From Bacillus sp. J37 (lineage in GTDB: Bacteria; Bacillota; Bacilli; Bacillales; Bacillaceae), in the NCBI RefSeq assembly GCF_000518865.1, contig NZ_JAEK01000036.1:1-51472 (forward strand): DNA of 51,472 nucleotides, read 5' to 3'. Below, piece by piece: positions 34,349-43,835 of the stretch. The stretch's first letter is position 1. Every line of letters begins with the position of its first letter. The position numbers and the translations under genes are program-made. The notes beneath the pieces are model-generated. The model ran no database searches, was not told the origin of the DNA, and saw only the letters and a program-made list of their open reading frames with translations.

Positions 34349-36055
34349 ATGAAGTATAAACAGATCATAATTTCTACAATTTATGAAACTTTAACAAAAA
34401 TAGGAATTAGCTCTTTATCAAAAGATGAAGTCGGCAAAAAGTTAGAAGTTCCTCCAAAACAAGAAATGGGTGATTATGCATTTCCCTGTTTTGTATTAGC
34501 AAAAGAGTTGAAGAAAGCTCCAGCACAAATTGCACAAGAACTTAGTTTTCTTATTAACCATGAGTATATCGAAAGAGTAGAGGTTGTTGGCCCCTACGTG
34601 AACTTCTTTTTAGAAAAGCAAAAGGCTGGAAATGAAGTTGTCATGAAAGTACTTAACGAAAAAGACAGTTTCGGAGAATTATCGATTGGCCATCATAAAA
34701 AAGTTACGATTGATTTATCATCTCCTAATATTGCAAAGCCTTTTTCAATGGGACATTTACGTTCAACTGTAATCGGAAACTCATTAGCAAATATTATGGA
34801 GAAATGTGGCTATACCGCAATAAGAATTAATCATTTAGGTGACTGGGGTACACAATTCGGAAAGTTAATTACAGCTTATAAAATATGGGGAGATGAAGAT
34901 AGGGTTAAGCAGGAACCGATTAAGGAGTTACTTTCTTTATATATTCGGTTTCATGAAGAAGTTGAACATACTCCAGGGCTTGAAGATAACGGTCGCTCTT
35001 GGTTTAAAAGATTGGAAGACGGGGATAAAGAAGCATTATCGTTGTGGAAATGGTTTCGTGAAGAGTCATTAAACGAATTTGAACGAATTTATAACCTTAT
35101 GGATATTGAATTTGACTCGTTTAATGGAGAGGCTTTTTATAATGACAAGATGGATGCTGTTGTAAAAGAGCTTGAAACAAAAAGCCTATTGTCAGAATCA
35201 GAAGGAGCAATGGTTGTTTCATTAGATGAGTATGATCTACCACCTTGCTTAATAAAGAAATCAGATGGAGCTACTTTGTACGCAACAAGAGATTTAGCAG
35301 CAGCTCTATACAGAAAAAGAGAGTATCATTTTTCTAAAGCGTTATATGTTGTAGGTAATGAGCAATCTCTTCATTTTAAACAAGTATTTCACGTTTTAAA
35401 CAAGCTTGGGTATGATTGGTCAAAAGATATGCACCATATACCATTCGGCATGATGTTGAAGGATGGAAAAAAGATGTCAACACGAAAAGGAAAGGTTGTC
35501 CTTTTAGAGGAAGTGCTTCAAGAAGCTATTAAACTTGCAGCCCAAAATATCGAATTACGTAACCCGAATTTTGATGGAAAAGAGATAGTTGCAAAGATGG
35601 TTGGGGTTGGGGCAGTTATTTTCCATGATTTAAAAAATTACCGCTTAAACGATGTTGAATTCTCTCTAAAAGAAATGTTAACTTTTGAAGGAGAAACAGG
35701 ACCCTACGTACAATATACACATGCACGTGCATGCTCTATTTTACGAAAGGCAAAAGGGAAGGATCAATCATCTTCTTCCATAAATGCTTACAATGATGAG
35801 AAGGCCTGGACAGTCATATCTTTATTAATGAAATTCGAAGAAGTGATTATGCAGGCATATGCCCAGTTTGATCCTTCTCAAATTGCGAAGTATACGATTG
35901 ATCTTGCACAAGCTTTTAATAAATACTATAGTTCTGTTCGAATCCTAGAGGAAGACGAACATCAATATGCAAGAATACAATTAGTTGAGGCAGTAACGAT
36001 TGTTCTAAAAGAAGGCCTGCGTATATTGGGAGTTAAAGCTCCTGAACAAATGTAA
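34349..36055 (+). CDS. argS: Arginyl-tRNA synthetase
   Basis: Class I synthetase charging tRNA-Arg, 568 residues. The HIGH-like signature is in SPNIAKPFSMGHLRST (about residues 125-140), the KMSK-equivalent in GKKMSTRKGK (about 375-384), and the N-terminal Arg-S specific domain (first ~110 residues) and C-terminal anticodon-binding DALR-type domain with THARACSILRKA are present. Being T-box-controlled it responds to arginine starvation; Bacillaceae often also carry a second, constitutive argS. ATG 34349 is preferred to TTG 34343 because AAGGAG sits 8 nt before it. Confidence 0.94.
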   Translation: MKYKQIIISTIYETLTKIGISSLSKDEVGKKLEVPPKQEMGDYAFPCFVLAKELKKAPAQIAQELSFLINHEYIERVEVVGPYVNFFLEKQKAGNEVVMKVLNEKDSFGELSIGHHKKVTIDLSSPNIAKPFSMGHLRSTVIGNSLANIMEKCGYTAIRINHLGDWGTQFGKLITAYKIWGDEDRVKQEPIKELLSLYIRFHEEVEHTPGLEDNGRSWFKRLEDGDKEALSLWKWFREESLNEFERIYNLMDIEFDSFNGEAFYNDKMDAVVKELETKSLLSESEGAMVVSLDEYDLPPCLIKKSDGATLYATRDLAAALYRKREYHFSKALYVVGNEQSLHFKQVFHVLNKLGYDWSKDMHHIPFGMMLKDGKKMSTRKGKVVLLEEVLQEAIKLAAQNIELRNPNFDGKEIVAKMVGVGAVIFHDLKNYRLNDVEFSLKEMLTFEGETGPYVQYTHARACSILRKAKGKDQSSSSINAYNDEKAWTVISLLMKFEEVIMQAYAQFDPSQIAKYTIDLAQAFNKYYSSVRILEEDEHQYARIQLVEAVTIVLKEGLRILGVKAPEQM

Positions 36056-36110
36056 GAAGATCGTGGTAGAATTAAGAAGAAAGTTTAACTGAAGGGGATG
36101 TTGCAAATCA

Positions 36111-36818
36111 ATGGATTTTGAATTAGTTATGCAGGAACTTGAAGCACTAGGAAAAGAACGAACAAAAAATACTTATAGAAGAAATGGTGCACATGAACCG
36201 GTTTTTGGTGTAGCTACCGGAGCGATGAAGCCGATCGCAAAGAAAATCGGGAAAAACCAGCCTTTAGCGGAGCAGCTATACGCGACAGGTAACTATGATG
36301 CTATGTATTTTGCCGGTATTATTGCAGATCCCACAATCATGACTGAGGCAGACTTTGACCGCTGGATTGATGCTGCGTATTTCTATATGTTGTCTGATTA
36401 TGTTGTTGCTGTTACTTTGTCTGAAACCGATATTGCGCAGACTGTAGCAGATAAATGGATTGAAAGCGGTGAAGAACTTAGAATGTCAGCAGGCTGGAGC
36501 TGTTACTGTTGGCTTTTAGGGAATCGGTCAGACGCTGAATTTAACGCAGACAAGATTGCCGGTATGCTTGACCAGGTAGAAAAAACAATTCATGATTCTC
36601 CTGAACGAACAAAATCAGCTATGAATAATTTTATATATACAGTAGCGGTTTCCTATTTGCCTCTACATGAAAAGGCTGTCCAAACCGCGAAGACAGTTGG
36701 ACCAGTTGAGATTAAACGGGACAAGAAGAAAAGTAATATTCTCCTTGCTTCAGAAAATATCAAAAAGGAAATAGATAGAGGAAAGCTTGGTTTCAAACGT
36801 AAATATGTAAGATGTTAG
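36111..36818 (+). CDS. DNA alkylation repair protein (AlkD-like HEAT-repeat family)
   Basis: A 235-residue helical-repeat protein opening MDFELVMQELEALGKERTKN, followed by GAHEPVFGVATGAMKPIAKKI and QLYATGNYDAMYFAGIIADP, the pattern of the AlkD-like DNA alkylation repair family (PF08713). AlkD proteins excise positively charged alkylated purines without base flipping, but this subfamily is distant from the characterised B. cereus AlkD, so the annotation concerns fold rather than proven activity. It lies 55 nt after argS and may be co-transcribed. Confidence 0.8.
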   Translation: MDFELVMQELEALGKERTKNTYRRNGAHEPVFGVATGAMKPIAKKIGKNQPLAEQLYATGNYDAMYFAGIIADPTIMTEADFDRWIDAAYFYMLSDYVVAVTLSETDIAQTVADKWIESGEELRMSAGWSCYCWLLGNRSDAEFNADKIAGMLDQVEKTIHDSPERTKSAMNNFIYTVAVSYLPLHEKAVQTAKTVGPVEIKRDKKKSNILLASENIKKEIDRGKLGFKRKYVRC

Positions 36819-36884
36819 TAATTTAATTACACCTACAGAAACGTAATTTATATAGTAGATTCATCATTAGTAACTAAACCTTAA

Positions 36885-36927
36885 GACGTCTTAGATCCTT
36901 AATTTTAAGGATTTGAGGCGTTTTTTA
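36885..36927 (+). terminator. Terminator after the AlkD-like gene
   Basis: GACGTCTTAGATCCTT pairs imperfectly with AAGGATTTGAGGCGT around AATTTT, followed by TTTTTTA. Confidence 0.8.
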
Positions 36928-37071
36928 TTCTAGATTGCATAGTTTGTATATTCAAAAGAATAGTTAAAATATTTGACACATATATAGGAAAATACAATCT
37001 TTGATAAATTTTCTTTAGATGACAAATAATACTATATAATTAGAAGCTTTGAAGGTGGTTGGTGTATCGAA

Positions 37072-38679
37072 GTGTTTAAAAAATTCCGTTTCCATCAAAA
37101 AAAAAACAAACCTACATATACGAATTTTCAAAATATGCATGTTTTAGAAAACAACGATAAGTTTGGGGTAGATATTGATCGTAATATTAATAAGGTAAAG
37201 GAACTACTTGAAACAAATGATGACATTGTTTTTAGAGAGATTGTTGTTTTTATTGAGAAACCTCTAAAAGTGTTTATTTGTTATTTTTCAACTTTATCTA
37301 GTAATGAATACATTAACGAGTTTGTTATAAAACCACTACAAGAACTAAATTTGAACAATAACCGAACAACTTATTCAGAAAAAGGTAACTTAGATATTGT
37401 GAAAAATAATGTATTGGATGTTGGCAGTCTTTCAGAACACTCAGCAATTGATTCGGTAGTAAACCAAATATTGTCCGGCAAGGCTGCGCTATTCATAGAT
37501 GGTTCAGATTCTGCCCTGATAATTGAAGCACAGGGGTTTGCTATGAGAAATGTTTCAGAACCTGATACAGAGTCAGTTGTAAGAGGCCCAAGAGAAGGTT
37601 TTACTGAAAATATTGAAGTTAATACAGGATTAATTAGAAGGAAAATCGTTAATCCAAAGCTTTATTTTGAAAAGTTTACAATTGGTAAACAAACTCATAC
37701 AAAAATACGTATTGCTTATATTGAGGGGATTGTCAATAAGAAGGTTGTCCAAGAAGTAAAAGCAAGATTAGAAAAAATTAATATTGATTCTATTTTAGAG
37801 TCCGGTTACGTTGAACAACTTATTGAAGACCATCCAACATCTATTTTTCCTACTGTCGGGAATAGTGAAAAACCAGATATTATTGCTGCGAGGTTATTGG
37901 AAGGGAAAGTAGCTATATTATGTGACGGTACTCCATTTGTTTTATCTGTTCCTTACATGTTTGTGGAAAACTTTCAAATTAGTGAAGACTATTACTCACG
38001 TCCTTATTTTGCCTCTGCGATCCGATTATTAAGGCTGCTTTCATTGTTCCTTACCGTCACAATTCCTGCATTTTATGTGGCACTTACTAGCTATCATCAT
38101 GCCATGATTCCAACAGTTTTGTTAACGTCTATGGCTGCGGCTGAAGAAACCGTTCCATTTCCAGTTTTGATTGAAACATTATTAATTGGCACTGCATTTG
38201 AAATTTTAAGAGAAGCCGGGGTTCGTTTACCAAGACCGGTGGGTTCAGCCATCTCAATTGTTGGTGCGTTAATTATCGGTGAAGGAGCCGTACAGGCTGG
38301 TCTTGTGAGTGCCCCTATGGTTATAGCAATGGCCCTAACAGGTATTTCCAGTTTTATTGTCCCTGCTATCAATGATGCTGTTGTATTATCAAGGTTATTT
38401 TTCGTATTACTTGCCGGTATTCTCGGTTTATATGGTGTATTAATAGGGTTTTTGATCATATTAGCTCATATGTGTTCATTACGTTCCTTCGGTACACCCT
38501 ATTTAGCACCACATGCTCCGATTATTTTACGGGAGTGGAAAGATACGTTAATAAGAGCCCCGCTATGGAAGATGAATCAAAGACCCCAATCCATTACATG
38601 GGAACATGAGACAAATCGTCAAGGTACAAACCAAAAGCCCAAAGCTTCACCATGGGAAAATGGAAGTGAAGAAAATTGA
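37072..38679 (+). CDS. Spore germination protein, GerA-type A subunit
   Basis: Germinant receptor A subunit of 535 residues: an N-terminal soluble region to about 300, with SGKAALFIDGSDSALIIEAQG and REGFTENIEVNTGLIRRKI, the NxGLIRRK element being diagnostic, then a membrane domain of about five helices with RLPRPVGSAISIVGALIIGE and a polar C-terminal tail. It acts in the spore inner membrane as part of a nutrient receptor complex. Start GTG 37072; the ribosome binding site is GGTGG-like. It overlaps the C-subunit gene by four bases. Length and arrangement resemble B. subtilis YfkQ. Confidence 0.92.
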   Translation: MFKKFRFHQKKNKPTYTNFQNMHVLENNDKFGVDIDRNINKVKELLETNDDIVFREIVVFIEKPLKVFICYFSTLSSNEYINEFVIKPLQELNLNNNRTTYSEKGNLDIVKNNVLDVGSLSEHSAIDSVVNQILSGKAALFIDGSDSALIIEAQGFAMRNVSEPDTESVVRGPREGFTENIEVNTGLIRRKIVNPKLYFEKFTIGKQTHTKIRIAYIEGIVNKKVVQEVKARLEKINIDSILESGYVEQLIEDHPTSIFPTVGNSEKPDIIAARLLEGKVAILCDGTPFVLSVPYMFVENFQISEDYYSRPYFASAIRLLRLLSLFLTVTIPAFYVALTSYHHAMIPTVLLTSMAAAEETVPFPVLIETLLIGTAFEILREAGVRLPRPVGSAISIVGALIIGEGAVQAGLVSAPMVIAMALTGISSFIVPAINDAVVLSRLFFVLLAGILGLYGVLIGFLIILAHMCSLRSFGTPYLAPHAPIILREWKDTLIRAPLWKMNQRPQSITWEHETNRQGTNQKPKASPWENGSEEN

Positions 38680-39866
38680 AGCGGATTGTTTTCATTTTAA
38701 GCTGTTTGTTTTTATTAGTTGGTTGTTGGGATCGGAGAGAATTGAAAGAGATAGGAATTGTCAGTGCAATTGGAATTGATAGAAATCCTGAAACAGGTGA
38801 AATACTCTTTACATCTCAAGTTGCAAACCCTTCTGCACTAAAGCCGGAAGGCGGGGGAACTACACCTCCTATTAAAGTCATTTCCTCGACTGGGGATACT
38901 GTTTATAAAGCAATAAGAAATGTAAATCAGAAATTTGATCGTAATAATTTTTATGCACACAACAAAGTCATCGTTATAGGTGAGCAGTTAGCAAAAGAGG
39001 AAATATTACCAGTTCTTGATGCAATAACGAGAGGAAAAGAATCACGGGGATATGTATGGATTTGTATAGCCAAAGATATGCAGGCCCGACAAATTCTTAG
39101 TGTAAATAATCTTGGCATGGAACAAGTACCAGCAAACTCTTTGGAGAGTCTGCATGAAAATCAAAAACTAAATTTTGATGTAACAGTCATCCAATTGAAT
39201 GATTTCTATAAAAAATCATTATCTATAGGTACTAATCCAGTTATTGGAGTATTGGAAATGTCAGAAAATTCCCCGTCAAATGGAACATTGTCAGAGGACA
39301 CACAACAATTAAAGCTTTCAGGCGGAGCAGTTATTAAAGAGGACAAGGTGGTTGGGTATCTTAATGAAAAAGAAGCACGTGGATATAATTGGATTATTGG
39401 AGAGGTGAATAGTGGCATTCTTACAATTCCCTCTAAAATGGAGGAAAATAAGCTGGTATCGGTTGAAATCAGAGAAACAAAAACGAAGATAAAACCAGAT
39501 ATTAAAGGAGGTAGAATTTCTTTTACAATAGATATTAAAACATCGGGCATACTGGTTGAACAGCAAGGTGCAGGAACATTATCAACAAGAAAAGAGCAGT
39601 ACGATTACTTAAATCAATTAGAAAAAGAATTGAAAAACCTAATTGAAGAAGAAGTTGTTCATGTTGTTGAAAAAGCACAAAAGGACTATAATTCAGATAT
39701 TTTTGGATTTGGGACAACATTGAATAAGAAAGAACCCCAGAAGTGGAAGGGTGTAAAAGGTAAGTGGTTGGAAGGAGAATTTCAAAATGCCGCTGTAAAT
39801 GTTCATGTACAAGCAGATATTGGTGCACGTGAACTTTTAAAAGAGCCATTAAAGTCTGAAGATTAA
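38676..39866 (+). CDS. Spore germination lipoprotein, Ger(x)C family (C subunit)
   Basis: A 396-residue lipoprotein beginning at TTG 38676, four bases inside the A-subunit stop. The signal peptide ends in LLVGC with lipidated Cys17, immediately followed by WDRRELKEIGIVSAIGIDR, split here as the hallmark WDxRELxxIGIV opening of the Ger(x)C family. The rest forms the three-domain fold of GerBC-like proteins and lies on the outer face of the spore inner membrane. Its stop codon overlaps the stop of a small convergent ORF. It resembles B. subtilis YfkR in position. Confidence 0.92.
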   Translation: MKRIVFILSCLFLLVGCWDRRELKEIGIVSAIGIDRNPETGEILFTSQVANPSALKPEGGGTTPPIKVISSTGDTVYKAIRNVNQKFDRNNFYAHNKVIVIGEQLAKEEILPVLDAITRGKESRGYVWICIAKDMQARQILSVNNLGMEQVPANSLESLHENQKLNFDVTVIQLNDFYKKSLSIGTNPVIGVLEMSENSPSNGTLSEDTQQLKLSGGAVIKEDKVVGYLNEKEARGYNWIIGEVNSGILTIPSKMEENKLVSVEIRETKTKIKPDIKGGRISFTIDIKTSGILVEQQGAGTLSTRKEQYDYLNQLEKELKNLIEEEVVHVVEKAQKDYNSDIFGFGTTLNKKEPQKWKGVKGKWLEGEFQNAAVNVHVQADIGARELLKEPLKSED

Positions 39867-40012
39867 GAATTTGGTTTGTGAAAAAGACGTTTAATAAGAA
39901 AATAGATAACATAATAAATGTTTAATAATATGAGGATTGCGATGTAAAGCGATCCTCCAATAATCAGGATGATCGGTACGATACCAGCTTCATAAAGAGA
40001 TTGTAAATTCAA
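39863..40012 (-). CDS. Small membrane protein, candidate germinant receptor D subunit
   Basis: An unlisted 49-residue ORF: start TTG 40012-40010 with AAGGTGG (minus strand, 40027-40021) 8 nt upstream, stop at 39865-39863. It begins 19 nt after the B-subunit gene on the same strand, so the two form an operon. Residues about 12-43 are one long or two short hydrophobic segments (VPIILIIGGSLYIAILILL and onward) ending in the basic KRLFHKPN. Small D subunits of 55-75 residues with two helices accompany some GerA-type loci; position and topology fit, with YfkS of B. subtilis as the nearest remembered analogue. Confidence 0.7.
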   Translation of the reverse strand: MNLQSLYEAGIVPIILIIGGSLYIAILILLNIYYVIYFLIKRLFHKPNS

Positions 40013-40031
40013 TATAAATTCCACCTTATTA

Positions 40032-41117
40032 TTATAAATTCTTTGTTTTATGTTTAAGCCAACTCAATAGTACAATGAATATCGGCATAAAGCTAAAAAT
40101 ACCATGCATATAAGTTGAATTAAATTCGAACCCCACCCATCTATGAAAGGAAATATTTTCAAAATAAGTAATGGAATAGACAATTAAAGCTAACCCCATT
40201 ATTATTGTTATCCATTTTGTATTTGTGAATTTAAAAAGGGTTGTAACTGTTAATACGGCTGCATAAAAGTTAAGGACAGTTTTGAAGAAGCCGCCAATAA
40301 AGATGACGATAACCCCGATAATGTCCAAATTCGTAATAATGTCTGCGATATTGATATCAAAAAGAACTCTTAATAAGGGAATCTCAGCTTTCGCCGCTAG
40401 TTCTGGTCCCAACATCGTAATGATCATTAAATTCGTTAGAATTAGGATTACACCTGTTATACAGACAACGAGTAAAGCAATTTTACGTACAGACTCTTTC
40501 TTATTTATAAAATGCCAATACATAAGGAAAACAACACTTTCTCCGAATGGAAAGTTAATGACAGGCAAGACTTCTTTAATAACAGGTTTGATTCCATTTT
40601 CTAAAATAGGCAATATCTCTTGTAGATCAAGTGCACCTGAAATACTAGCAAGGAAATAAGTAGTTATTAAAAAGATGATAAGTACAGGCATTAAAATCTC
40701 ACCTGTTCTTGCAATGACTTCAAATCCTAATGTGATCATATAAATAGTCGTAAACATAAAAACACCTAAAATGACTAGTTGTGGTGTATTTACAAGAAAT
40801 GTAGTTCGTATAATTTCGCCAAATTCATAAAAATTAAAACTTGCACCTGAAAAGAAATACAGTGCATAAAGGAGAATAATTGGCACTGATAGCCACTTTC
40901 CTAATAGACTCTGTAAAATTTCTACTAAATTTTGATTCGGGAAATGGTGTTGAAGCTCAGTGAACACCCAAACCAAACCTAAACTAATCACAGTGGCAAT
41001 GATGATCACAATCCATGCATCTTGTTTAGCTCCAATACCTAACGCAAACAATGTTGTACTGCCAACTTCATATAATAACATTAAAGAAAATAGCTGACTT
41101 TTTGTGATTTGTTCCAT
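40032..41117 (-). CDS. Spore germination permease, GerB-type B subunit
   Basis: Integral membrane protein of 361 residues with ten predicted helices, of the endospore germination permease family (APC superfamily). The N-terminal ITKSQLFSLMLLYEVGS and the ASFNFYEFGEIIRTTFLVNTP region are typical. It forms the presumed germinant-binding channel with the A and C subunits, but here is on the opposite strand, convergent with them. ATG 41117 is preferred to TTG 41126: AAAAGG stands 9 nt upstream of it. B. subtilis YfkT (about 358 residues) is similar in length. Confidence 0.9.
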   Translation of the reverse strand: MEQITKSQLFSLMLLYEVGSTTLFALGIGAKQDAWIVIIIATVISLGLVWVFTELQHHFPNQNLVEILQSLLGKWLSVPIILLYALYFFSGASFNFYEFGEIIRTTFLVNTPQLVILGVFMFTTIYMITLGFEVIARTGEILMPVLIIFLITTYFLASISGALDLQEILPILENGIKPVIKEVLPVINFPFGESVVFLMYWHFINKKESVRKIALLVVCITGVILILTNLMIITMLGPELAAKAEIPLLRVLFDINIADIITNLDIIGVIVIFIGGFFKTVLNFYAAVLTVTTLFKFTNTKWITIIMGLALIVYSITYFENISFHRWVGFEFNSTYMHGIFSFMPIFIVLLSWLKHKTKNL

Positions 41118-41292
41118 TCCATTCAACCTTTTTATCTATCAGAATTTAGGACGTTAAAAATAGTATGGCCAAAGAAAGGTTATTTAAATATGCAGCTTCA
41201 TTCTTTCTATAACTAACGAGAATCTCTTCTTTAACAGTATAGTGAATTCGCGAAATACGTTTAGGACAACCTATAAGCAGGAGGGGTTTTTT

Positions 41293-42504
41293 GTGGGATA
41301 TAGGATTCTATTGCTGTTATTCTTAACATCTTGTCTATTTTCTACAGTAGTGAATGCAGAAATACCACTTAAAGCTGCGTTTATTCGTGATCATCAACTG
41401 TGGATAAAAGACGGCGATCAAGAAATACAACTTACAAAGGGAAGATCTATTTATTCCCATAAATGGTCATATGATGGTCGATTTTTAGCCTATCTTAACG
41501 GTGATCAGCATGGAGAAAAATCAAACTTATTCATCTATGACACAAAAGAAAAAGAGAACTACCAACCATATGAAAGTATTGAAACATCTGATTTTAAGTG
41601 GTCTCCAATGACAAATCAATTAGCATACACTTCAAATGGTGTTTTAAATGTTACAAAGTTTAAAATGAATCGTCCACATGGATTTGAAAATGTGTCATTA
41701 GGTGTTAGCGGGTTTGAATGGTTTCCTAATGGGAAAGATTTTATTGTTTCCTCACAAGCCAATTTATTACCCACTGGGTGGGGACCTATTGAACTTTTTA
41801 AAATACCGGTTGATGCAAATCTTGATCATAAAAAAATGAAACAGTTTTATATGATAGATACTACACTTCCTGACTTATTTGCTATTTATGCTGACTATTT
41901 CAAATGGAGCTATGATGGAAAGTGGCTTAGCTTTATAGCAGTCCCTACAGCATCTTGGTCAATGGATAGTAATACTTTGTGTGTATTATCACAAAAAGGG
42001 GACGAATTTCAATCGGTTGGTAAAATGCTGGGATATGAGGATTGGGTAAAGTGGTCACCATCAACTGATCAGCTAGCTTATATTTCTGGTGAAGGAAGAT
42101 TTTTTGTAAAAAATAAGAACACGACAATTAAAGACATGCCAGTTTCGAATCAACAAAAAGAATATACCCCTGACGGATATGTAGATCTTGACTTAGAATG
42201 GTTTTCTTCAGATAAAATAATTGTCGCTCGCGCAAAGGAGAACAAAGATTGGGATGAAGGACCAGTTCCAACAATGTATACATCACTTTACCTTATTGAT
42301 CTAAAAACAAAAGATCAAAAACAACTAACTAATCCAAAGAATGAACTTGATGAGGAACCACGGGTGATTGGAACCTACCTAACTTGGATTCGAAAAACAG
42401 ATGAAGAATCTAAAGCAAATGTTATGGTAAAGAAAGGGCTTGATGGCAAGGAATATATTTGGTTAAAGAATGTTGATTCAGCGCCAGTGTTTTTTCGTCA
42501 CTAA
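41293..42504 (+). CDS. Exported TolB-like beta-propeller protein
   Basis: A 403-residue secreted protein. GTG 41293 is the start, with AGGAGGGG 6 nt upstream; it gives a signal peptide (LLLLFLTSCLFSTVVNA, cleavage after NAE-proximal Ala). The mature part has repeated WS-D/P-xxxLAY blades: HKWSYDGRFLAYLNG, FKWSPMTNQLAYTSNG, FEWFPNGKDFIVSS, FKWSYDGKWLSFIAV, VKWSPSTDQLAYIS. This is the WD40-like TolB propeller. Location next to germination genes and divergent from the B subunit suggests, without proof, a spore role. Confidence 0.85.
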   Translation: MGYRILLLLFLTSCLFSTVVNAEIPLKAAFIRDHQLWIKDGDQEIQLTKGRSIYSHKWSYDGRFLAYLNGDQHGEKSNLFIYDTKEKENYQPYESIETSDFKWSPMTNQLAYTSNGVLNVTKFKMNRPHGFENVSLGVSGFEWFPNGKDFIVSSQANLLPTGWGPIELFKIPVDANLDHKKMKQFYMIDTTLPDLFAIYADYFKWSYDGKWLSFIAVPTASWSMDSNTLCVLSQKGDEFQSVGKMLGYEDWVKWSPSTDQLAYISGEGRFFVKNKNTTIKDMPVSNQQKEYTPDGYVDLDLEWFSSDKIIVARAKENKDWDEGPVPTMYTSLYLIDLKTKDQKQLTNPKNELDEEPRVIGTYLTWIRKTDEESKANVMVKKGLDGKEYIWLKNVDSAPVFFRH

Positions 42505-42614
42505 CATCATATACAAAGAATTTATAATTACGTTGAAAAAAAGGAATATAAAGAAATGAACGAATTTTTAGATGACCGATCCCTAGTACATAAAAAAGAA
42601 AAGGTGTGTTGTTA

Positions 42615-43058
42615 ATGAATACAGAAGTCACTGCAAAAATGAAAATACTTAAATCAACGAATGTTGTATTTGAAGCAATAGTAGATCCGGAGAAAATCGG
42701 CAACTTTTGGTTTTCATCAAGTTCAGAAAGGTGGGAACAAGGTAAGAAGGTTATAATAAAATATGATGAATATAACGCAGAAGGAGCAATAAATGTGTTA
42801 GAGATTAAGAAAAATAAGAAAATTGCTTTTTCCTGGGGTGAGGAACACAATGAAGAAACGTTCGTAACAATTATACTGAAAGAATCGGATAATGGAAGTA
42901 CGATTATCGAGGTTAAAGAATCCGGTTTGAAAGAAGAAGACCCTGAAGTAGTTAACAAAATGATGGGACAAAAAGAAGGCTGGGTATATATGCTTTCCTG
43001 TTTAAAATGCTATGTTGAAAATGATATTAATAATATGAGAGCATCTTTAATCCATTGA
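42615..43058 (+). CDS. SRPBCC (AHSA1-like) domain protein
   Basis: A 147-residue START/Bet v1-fold protein. Motifs are VFEAIVDPEKIGNFWF near the N-terminus, VLEIKKNKKIAFSWGE in the middle and GWVYMLSCLKCYVEN at the C-terminus, the standard AHSA1/activator of Hsp90-like domain in bacteria, usually binding hydrophobic ligands. ATG 42615 follows AAAAGGTG at 8 nt. No ArsR partner gene is adjacent, although such proteins often pair with one. Confidence 0.85.
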   Translation: MNTEVTAKMKILKSTNVVFEAIVDPEKIGNFWFSSSSERWEQGKKVIIKYDEYNAEGAINVLEIKKNKKIAFSWGEEHNEETFVTIILKESDNGSTIIEVKESGLKEEDPEVVNKMMGQKEGWVYMLSCLKCYVENDINNMRASLIH

Positions 43059-43256
43059 TTTTCACTTTATTAAAGGAATCTAAATAGGATAGTCGAATAC
43101 TGTATATAGATATGCTTAGGGAGAGGGAACTTTAAAGGTAGTTTGTCAAAAAAACGTTTTTAAGTCTTAATCTTTATCCGTATCCTATTATGAATCTATC
43201 AAGCTATTTTTGATAGAGCATTTTGCATGTCTTAATCTTACCTTGAGGTGATGAGA

Positions 43257-43673
43257 ATGGCATTTCAGTCCAAGAATATCTTTATCAATCTACCAGTAAA
43301 AAATGTAAAAAAGTCAACTAGCTTCTTCCGTTCGCTCGGTTTTGAGTTCAACGCCCAATTCACTACTGACGACACAGCAAGCATGATTATCAGTGACAAT
43401 ATCTTTGCCTTGATCATGACTGAGGATCGTTTTAAAGAATTTAGTAAGAAAGAAATCGTGGACGCTACCACTTCTGCTGAAGCAATTTTATGTTTATCAG
43501 CTGATAGTAGAGACCAAGTCGATGAGTTGGTAAATAAGGCATTAGCTTCAGGTGGTAAGATCTCAAATGATCCTCAAGATCATGGATTTATGTATGGATG
43601 GGGTTTTCAGGACTTAGACGGTCACATTTGGGAAGTCGTTTATATGGATGAAAGTGCTATGAATCAAGGATAA
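43257..43673 (+). CDS. VOC family protein (glyoxalase-like)
   Basis: A 138-residue protein with FINLPVKNVKKSTSFFRSLGF, split as the first beta-alpha module, and FMYGWGFQDLDGHIWEVVYMD, the C-terminal half with the metal Glu in WEV. This matches the VOC subgroup resembling lactoylglutathione lyase-like proteins. ATG 43257 is preferred: GAGGTGATGAG is upstream at a normal spacing. Terminator at 43715. Confidence 0.88.
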   Translation: MAFQSKNIFINLPVKNVKKSTSFFRSLGFEFNAQFTTDDTASMIISDNIFALIMTEDRFKEFSKKEIVDATTSAEAILCLSADSRDQVDELVNKALASGGKISNDPQDHGFMYGWGFQDLDGHIWEVVYMDESAMNQG

Positions 43674-43714
43674 ACAATAAGGATAGATTACTAGTTAGAA
43701 TAATTTTCTAAAGT

Positions 43715-43744
43715 GATGATGTCTTGTTAGATATCATCTTTTTT
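43715..43744 (+). terminator. Terminator after VOC gene
   Basis: GATGATGTC (43715-43723) pairs with GATATCATC (one G-U), followed by TTTTTT. Confidence 0.75.
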
Positions 43745-43835
43745 ATGAATTGGAAGACTTTTCACATCCAACAACGATACTGAAAAATAGTTTTCAAAAT
43801 GACTACGTATTTATTTTGTAAATGAATCAAAGAAG

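Noticed and set aside
36950-37071. Sigma-G-type promoter before the germination A-subunit gene
   Set aside because: A TGATAA...AATACTA pair can be found, but spacing is about 20 bp and both boxes are poor matches, so I do not call it, though forespore expression is expected.
42422-42958. 178-codon minus-strand frame
   Set aside because: Antisense to the end of the TolB-like gene and most of the SRPBCC gene; no family resemblance and Ser/Phe-rich composition.
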